Shown here piece after piece: positions 60,259 to 64,000 of a DNA stretch of 64,000 nt. Every line of letters starts with the position of its first letter. Position 1 is the stretch's first letter. Origin of the DNA: Exiguobacterium artemiae 255-15. GTDB taxonomy: Bacteria > Bacillota > Bacilli > Exiguobacteriales > Exiguobacteriaceae. The notes beneath the pieces are model-generated. The model had not been told where the DNA came from and made no database searches. It saw only the letters and a program-made list of their open reading frames with translations. Where the stretch lies: assembly GCF_000019905.1 (NCBI RefSeq), contig NC_010556.1:2382001-2446000 (forward strand). Direction: 5' to 3'. A program made the translations under genes and the position numbers.

Positions 60259-61326
60259 TTAACCTTTTTTTGAAAGGTCTTGTCGTTCTTCGACGATCGG
60301 ACGAATATCGATTTCGATCAACGGACGCATCAGACGGACAATCAACGGATGAATGATGACGCCGACAATCAACAAGGCGACACCGATGACGATCAGCAGG
60401 GCGAGCCAGGTTTGCGGTACGAAGGCTGTCGTTACATACTGCCGCCATGCCATGACGAAGAAAACGTGCAACAGATAGACATATAAACTGAGCTCTCCGG
60501 CCCGTGTCACGAGCGGCAGACGACGCATCGGGACGAGCATCATAAAGCCTAGAGACGCCGTAATCGACAGGAAATAGATGACACTGTGCTTCAACACACC
60601 AACCCAGGCATCACTGTCATACTGTTCGACATACGGGAAACGATGCTTGAATGCATTTGCCAAGGCGACGATTTCCTGTGGTGTGTCGCGCCATGCTTCA
60701 TAGAGAAGGAAACCGACGACGCTTGCGAAAGCCAGTCCGCCGATCAATCGGACGTTCATCCGCCGTTTAAAGCTTTTCGGCATTTCGAAAATCCGGATGA
60801 ATTCGTGTTCCGACAAGTAGTTCCCGAGCAGGAAGTACGGATAGAACATGATTAATTTTCGTAAAGCCAGAAATCCGGTGTTTTCTAATTCAAAACCGTA
60901 TAATAAGGCAAAAGCGAGTCCGAACCAGACATAGCCGCGCAGATGGATGACATACGGCGTGACGATATACCAGACGACCATGACGAATAAATACCAGAGT
61001 GCCCAGTACGGCCGGAGCAGATGCGTTCCGAGATTTTGTCCGGATAACAACGGCAGTCCTTCTCCAAACGTTGCCCATGAGCCAATCAAAATCTGCCAGA
61101 CACAATAGACGGCAAACAGTTGAATGACATGTAAGTATTTATTTTCCCGGAAGAAGTAGCCGCTTAAAATAATGAATAATGGCATGTGAAACGAATAAAT
61201 GACCAGGTACACTGTTTCGAGTAACTTTCCATCGTAATCAAACCGTAAATCCGTCAGCATATGACCAATTACTACGAAAATGACAAGGAATCCTTTGATA
61301 TTATCAAACCACGGATTTCGATTCAT
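60259..61326 (-). CDS. Acyltransferase family 3 membrane protein (OatA-like membrane part)
   Basis: 355 residues with about ten hydrophobic helices. NPWFDNIKGFLVIFVVIGHML at the start carries the conserved His; YSFHMPLFIILSGYFFRENKY follows. Family members move acetyl or other acyl groups across the membrane to sugars. It has no extracellular SGNH domain, but an SGNH protein is encoded divergently 43 bases away, so together they may equal a split OatA. Confidence 0.88.
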   Translation of the reverse strand: MNRNPWFDNIKGFLVIFVVIGHMLTDLRFDYDGKLLETVYLVIYSFHMPLFIILSGYFFRENKYLHVIQLFAVYCVWQILIGSWATFGEGLPLLSGQNLGTHLLRPYWALWYLFVMVVWYIVTPYVIHLRGYVWFGLAFALLYGFELENTGFLALRKLIMFYPYFLLGNYLSEHEFIRIFEMPKSFKRRMNVRLIGGLAFASVVGFLLYEAWRDTPQEIVALANAFKHRFPYVEQYDSDAWVGVLKHSVIYFLSITASLGFMMLVPMRRLPLVTRAGELSLYVYLLHVFFVMAWRQYVTTAFVPQTWLALLIVIGVALLIVGVIIHPLIVRLMRPLIEIDIRPIVEERQDLSKKG

Positions 61327-61369
61327 GTTACACTACCCCTTATACTCCCTCGAAAGGAACGATTGTTTT

Positions 61370-62110
61370 ATGAAAAAAGCACTAGTCATTCTCTCGATCG
61401 TCGCCAACGTCGTCCTCCTCGCGTTATTGCTCGGACGTAAACCGATCGAGTTATTCGAGCAGGCCTTTCCTGCGACGAACACACAGCCTATTTCGACATT
61501 CCAATATACGAAAAATCCGAACTACGTCCGCTTGAATAGTCTTTTCCATACTTATCAATACCCAAAATCACCGAATTCTGTCATGCTCGGTGACTCGATG
61601 ACGAATTTTGGTGATTGGCGGATCCTGCTCAATGATCCGACAATTGTCAATTTCGGAATTCCCGGTGATACGACGGAAGGCTTTCTGACCCGCCTCGACC
61701 TGATTGTCGAGATGAAACCGAAACGTGTTTTCCTGATGGGCGGCATCAACGACATCCGGCACTTCACCCCGATTCCGACGATCACGGAAAACATGACGAC
61801 AATCGTGACGACACTGCGAAAAAATAACATTGATGTCGTCATTCAGTCAACGTTACCCGTCGCACCCAAGTACTCCGATTCGGTCCGTGTCAATCGTGAC
61901 GTCGAAGCCTTGAACCGGAATCTCGAGCAGCTTGCCAAATCAGCCGGTGTTCCGTTTGTCGATTTACGTCCGGAGTTGACGAATCAACAGGGTTATCTTC
62001 AAAACCGGATGACGTACGACGGACTCCATCTAGTCGGCGGCGGCTACCTGCGATGGAGTGATGCGTTAAAACCATTTGCGGAACGGATTCAGATTACGGA
62101 AAACAAATGA
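61370..62110 (+). CDS. SGNH/GDSL-type esterase or acetyltransferase, membrane-anchored
   Basis: 246 residues: one N-terminal membrane helix (about 4-22), then an external SGNH domain. Block I MLGDSMTNFGDW (Ser about 68), block II Gly in NFGIPGDTTEGF, block III GGINDIRHF (Asn about 126), block V DGLHLVGGGY (Asp-x-x-His about 226-229). Acts as esterase or as the acceptor-transfer half of a wall O-acetylation pair with the divergent acyltransferase. ATG at 61370 has AAAGGA upstream; a longer reading from 61280 overlaps the acyltransferase. Confidence 0.87.
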   Translation: MKKALVILSIVANVVLLALLLGRKPIELFEQAFPATNTQPISTFQYTKNPNYVRLNSLFHTYQYPKSPNSVMLGDSMTNFGDWRILLNDPTIVNFGIPGDTTEGFLTRLDLIVEMKPKRVFLMGGINDIRHFTPIPTITENMTTIVTTLRKNNIDVVIQSTLPVAPKYSDSVRVNRDVEALNRNLEQLAKSAGVPFVDLRPELTNQQGYLQNRMTYDGLHLVGGGYLRWSDALKPFAERIQITENK

Positions 62111-62165
62111 ACGTCGAAAAAAGGAGACTCCGTTTTTTACGGAGTCTCCTTTTTTCGACGTTCAT
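62107..62165. terminator. Long palindromic bidirectional terminator
   Basis: About 24-base perfect arms (GAACGTCGAAAAAAGGAGAC... mirrored) around a 7-base loop, with T-runs inside both arms. Confidence 0.93.
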
Positions 62166-62190
62166 CTACGCGGTGACAGGCACCATGTCA

Positions 62191-62292
62191 TCAGTCTTCC
62201 TGGTTTTTAACACCCATGTATGCGGCGACGCTCGATGCTGAAAATACAGCAATCGCGACGATACCGACTGCAATCCATACGACTTGATCCAT
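62191..62292 (-). CDS. Small membrane protein, 33 residues
   Basis: Reads MDQVVWIAVGIVAIAVFSAS, then SVAAYMGVKNQED: one membrane helix (about 4-25) and a short charged tail. GGGGGAG ribosome site 5 bases before this ATG (another ATG directly precedes it). Stop is a double TGA. It stands alone between a terminator and a divergent gene. Not assigned to a family; single-helix proteins of this size are often subunits or regulators of larger membrane proteins. Confidence 0.7.
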   Translation of the reverse strand: MDQVVWIAVGIVAIAVFSASSVAAYMGVKNQED

Positions 62293-62470
62293 CATTTCTC
62301 CCCCTTGTATGTAACCGTTCACTTTCTTTTTTTAGCGTACACGAAATTCGTCAAGAAAGAAACACATTTTCTATGTCTAACGACTAGACGTTTCGGGAAA
62401 AAGTAACTATAGTAGAAAGACAACTATAAATTGTCAGAAAATTCGATTATTTAACAAGGAGGTGATTCTG

Positions 62471-62938
62471 ATGTCAACCCCAATCCTGAAACCCCGACTT
62501 CAGATGAAGCAACGAAGTCTAGTCAACTTTAGTTATTGGTTCGTCATCGGTCTCATTGGATGGACGATGCTCAGTTTCGTAACCGGACTTCGCGATCGAT
62601 TGGCGAGCCTCCCCATCTACGAAAGCATTCCGCTTGTATTGGCTGTCCTCTTGACTACCGGCGTTTTATTAAAGATGGCCCGGGATGAATGGTGGATCCG
62701 GTACCTCAATCGGCAAACCCAGTTTTACATCGGTCATGAAACCGTCGTGACCTGGTGCCTCATCATCGACAGCATGTGGTTGATCCGTAAACCGATGCGC
62801 CGTGAACTCCGTCATCTCTATCGACACATTACCCGAACGAAAACTTCACCAGAAGCCATCGAGACACTTGCGAACGAACTGGTCGAACGTGGTATCCTCA
62901 TCGTCTATTCCCGTCCTAAGAGTGACCATCCTGCTTGA
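62471..62938 (+). CDS. Hypothetical membrane protein, 155 residues
   Basis: Two membrane helices (about 22-43 and 55-75) followed by a soluble basic C-terminal half (RRELRHLYRHITRTKTSPEAIETLANELVERGILIVYSRP). ATG at 62471; the upstream AAGGAGGTGATT is a near-perfect ribosome site, and the in-frame GTG at 62462 is part of it. Family not recognised. Confidence 0.7.
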   Translation: MSTPILKPRLQMKQRSLVNFSYWFVIGLIGWTMLSFVTGLRDRLASLPIYESIPLVLAVLLTTGVLLKMARDEWWIRYLNRQTQFYIGHETVVTWCLIIDSMWLIRKPMRRELRHLYRHITRTKTSPEAIETLANELVERGILIVYSRPKSDHPA

Positions 62939-62943
62939 ATGGA

Positions 62944-62994
62944 AAAAGAGCATAGAAAATCAGGACACGCTTCCTGGATTCCATGCTCTTTTTC
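62944..62994. terminator. Bidirectional terminator
   Basis: AAAAGAGCAT...TCAGGA/TCCTGGAT...ATGCTCTTTTT hairpin between converging genes. Confidence 0.85.
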
Positions 62995-62999
62995 TATGA

Positions 63000-63599
63000 T
63001 TATTTTTGGGCAAGCCAACTTGCTGCTGCTTCAATCGTCGGCATGATGAGCTGATGACCATGGTTCGACCAGGTCACATCGACCGTAGCCCCTGCCTGTT
63101 CGAAAATCACTTTTAAATCTTCCGTCTCCGAAGCCGGACAAATCGGATCATTGGTTCCGGCTCCGATAAAGACGCGAACTTGTGACGAATCCGGTAACGT
63201 CACGCCGCGACGCGGGACCATCGGATGCAACAAGATCGCCTGTTCAAACAACCGTTCTTCGAACATCATATTTGCCGCGATATTCGCACCGTTCGAATAA
63301 CCGACCGGGATGACGTCTTGAAGGGAAAAACCGGACGTACGGCTTGTCTCTTTCACGAAATCAATCAGACGGGCTGTCCGCAAAGCGAGATCCTCTTCAT
63401 CAAAGACACCTTCCGCCAATCGTTTAAAGAACCGCGGCATCCCGTTTTCTGTCACCTCACCCCGGACCGACAGATAACCGGCCTCCGGATCGAGAAGTCG
63501 AACGAGCCCGACTAAATCCTGTTCAGTCCCGCCTGTTCCGTGTAATAAAAGAAAAATCGGTGCGCCCGGTCGTTTCGCCGGTTCAAATAAATGAATCAT
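63000..63599 (-). CDS. mhqD: Phospholipase/carboxylesterase MhqD-like
   Basis: 199 residues, alpha/beta hydrolase: LLLHGTGGTEQDLV at the start, nucleophile GYSNGANIAANMM (Ser about 110), Asp in GAGTNDPICP and His in SNHGHQL. It follows the dioxygenase gene with overlapping stop and start; the pair mhqO-mhqD (or related mhqED) in B. subtilis protects against quinones and catechols under the repressor MhqR. Confidence 0.85.
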   Translation of the reverse strand: MIHLFEPAKRPGAPIFLLLHGTGGTEQDLVGLVRLLDPEAGYLSVRGEVTENGMPRFFKRLAEGVFDEEDLALRTARLIDFVKETSRTSGFSLQDVIPVGYSNGANIAANMMFEERLFEQAILLHPMVPRRGVTLPDSSQVRVFIGAGTNDPICPASETEDLKVIFEQAGATVDVTWSNHGHQLIMPTIEAAASWLAQK

Positions 63600-64000
63600 A
63601 CAAGTCTCCCCTTTGGTAGTGTAATCGGTGCGACATGTCCTTCAATCGTCGCCCGGTGTGCTTCAAACTGTTCCGGTAATTTCAAATCTTCTCCAAGCAG
63701 CTCAAACGCTTCGTCGACCGTAAATCCCGGATTGTCCGTTGCGATTTCATGCAGAATCCGCCCCCGGTCGTGGAAGTAGATCGATGTAAAGTAATTACGG
63801 TCCTTCACTTCCGTCGTCATCAATCCGAATGCATTGATTTGTTTCATCCAGTCCAGTTGTTGGGTCTGGTCGTCGGCCCGCCACGCAATATGGTGGACTG
63901 TGCCGGCACCCGGACGGCCGACCGGTACGTTCGCATGCAAAATATCGATGGTATTGCCGAACTCGCCTTCCGCTGTATAGCGGTCCATCGTCTCGGAGCG
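63596..64000 (-). CDS. mhqO: Ring-cleaving dioxygenase, VOC family (MhqO-like), C-terminal part; runs off the window
   Basis: The last 134 codons are present; the frame is open to the window edge. VHHIAWRADDQTQQLDWMKQI holds one metal-binding His and FHDRGRILHEIATDNPGFTVDE the metal-binding Glu of the second vicinal oxygen chelate repeat. Such enzymes act in quinone or catechol detoxification. The start is outside the window; MhqO has about 310 residues. Its stop overlaps the mhqD start. Confidence 0.85.
   Translation of the reverse strand, partial: RSETMDRYTAEGEFGNTIDILHANVPVGRPGAGTVHHIAWRADDQTQQLDWMKQINAFGLMTTEVKDRNYFTSIYFHDRGRILHEIATDNPGFTVDEAFELLGEDLKLPEQFEAHRATIEGHVAPITLPKGRLV

Overview
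The window is chromosomal DNA from a low-GC Gram-positive (Bacillota, order Bacillales). Gene content and order match the Bacillus subtilis stretch ftsEX-prfB-secA-hpf-fliTSD-flaG-hag-csrA-fliW-flgLKNM-comF-degSU-tagO. Codon use, the spacing of the flagellar genes and a Bacillaceae-type interspersed repeat suggest Exiguobacterium or a close relative; that genus assignment is inference. No rRNA, tRNA, prophage or CRISPR array was seen.

Layout. 1-9.5 kb (minus strand): start of an EnvC/CwlO-like murein hydrolase, ftsX, ftsE, cytochrome c-551, a YitT protein, a GNAT protein, prfB, secA, hpf and a cold-shock gene. 9.6-10.1 kb: a ComK-family competence regulator. 10.2-16.7 kb (plus strand): an accessory flagellar island with FliK-like, FlhB C-domain-like, FliS-like, a second flagellin, YaaR, DUF2225 and a membrane diguanylate cyclase, with a sigma-D-like promoter in front. 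16.8-22 kb (minus): a small gene, fliT, fliS, fliD, flaG and the main flagellin hag. The 3' end of hag is followed by a group I intron core and a second copy of the flagellin C-terminal codons. A LAGLIDADG homing endonuclease gene lies antisense between hag and flaG. 22-37.7 kb: a block not found between csrA and hag in B. subtilis, with a chemoreceptor, a T-box (Trp) controlled solute-binding lipoprotein, acetyltransferases, a two-component system facing a His-rich three-repeat exported protein, an octamer microsatellite, a PAS-GGDEF-EAL protein, YitT, a hydrolase and a squalene/phytoene synthase-like enzyme. 37.8-48.4 kb: csrA, fliW, yviE, flgL, flgK, flgN, flgM, yvyF, comFC, comFA, degV, degU, degS and yvyE. 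48.4-64 kb: envelope genes (LCP protein, tagO, an SH3-amidase, secA2 with a SLAP S-layer assembly gene, acyltransferase and SGNH esterase), chrA, a Rok-like repressor, pgmB, and the start of an mhqO-mhqD quinone-detoxification operon.

How it works together. Motility and its control dominate: sigma-D promoters, FlgM, the CsrA-FliW-Hag feedback circuit, DegSU, two c-di-GMP enzymes and a chemoreceptor. Competence (ComK, ComFA, ComFC, a Rok-like protein) is interleaved with the flagellar genes. The least ordinary features are the intron and duplicated C-terminus at hag with its neighbouring endonuclease, the second flagellin island, and the secA2-SLAP pair.
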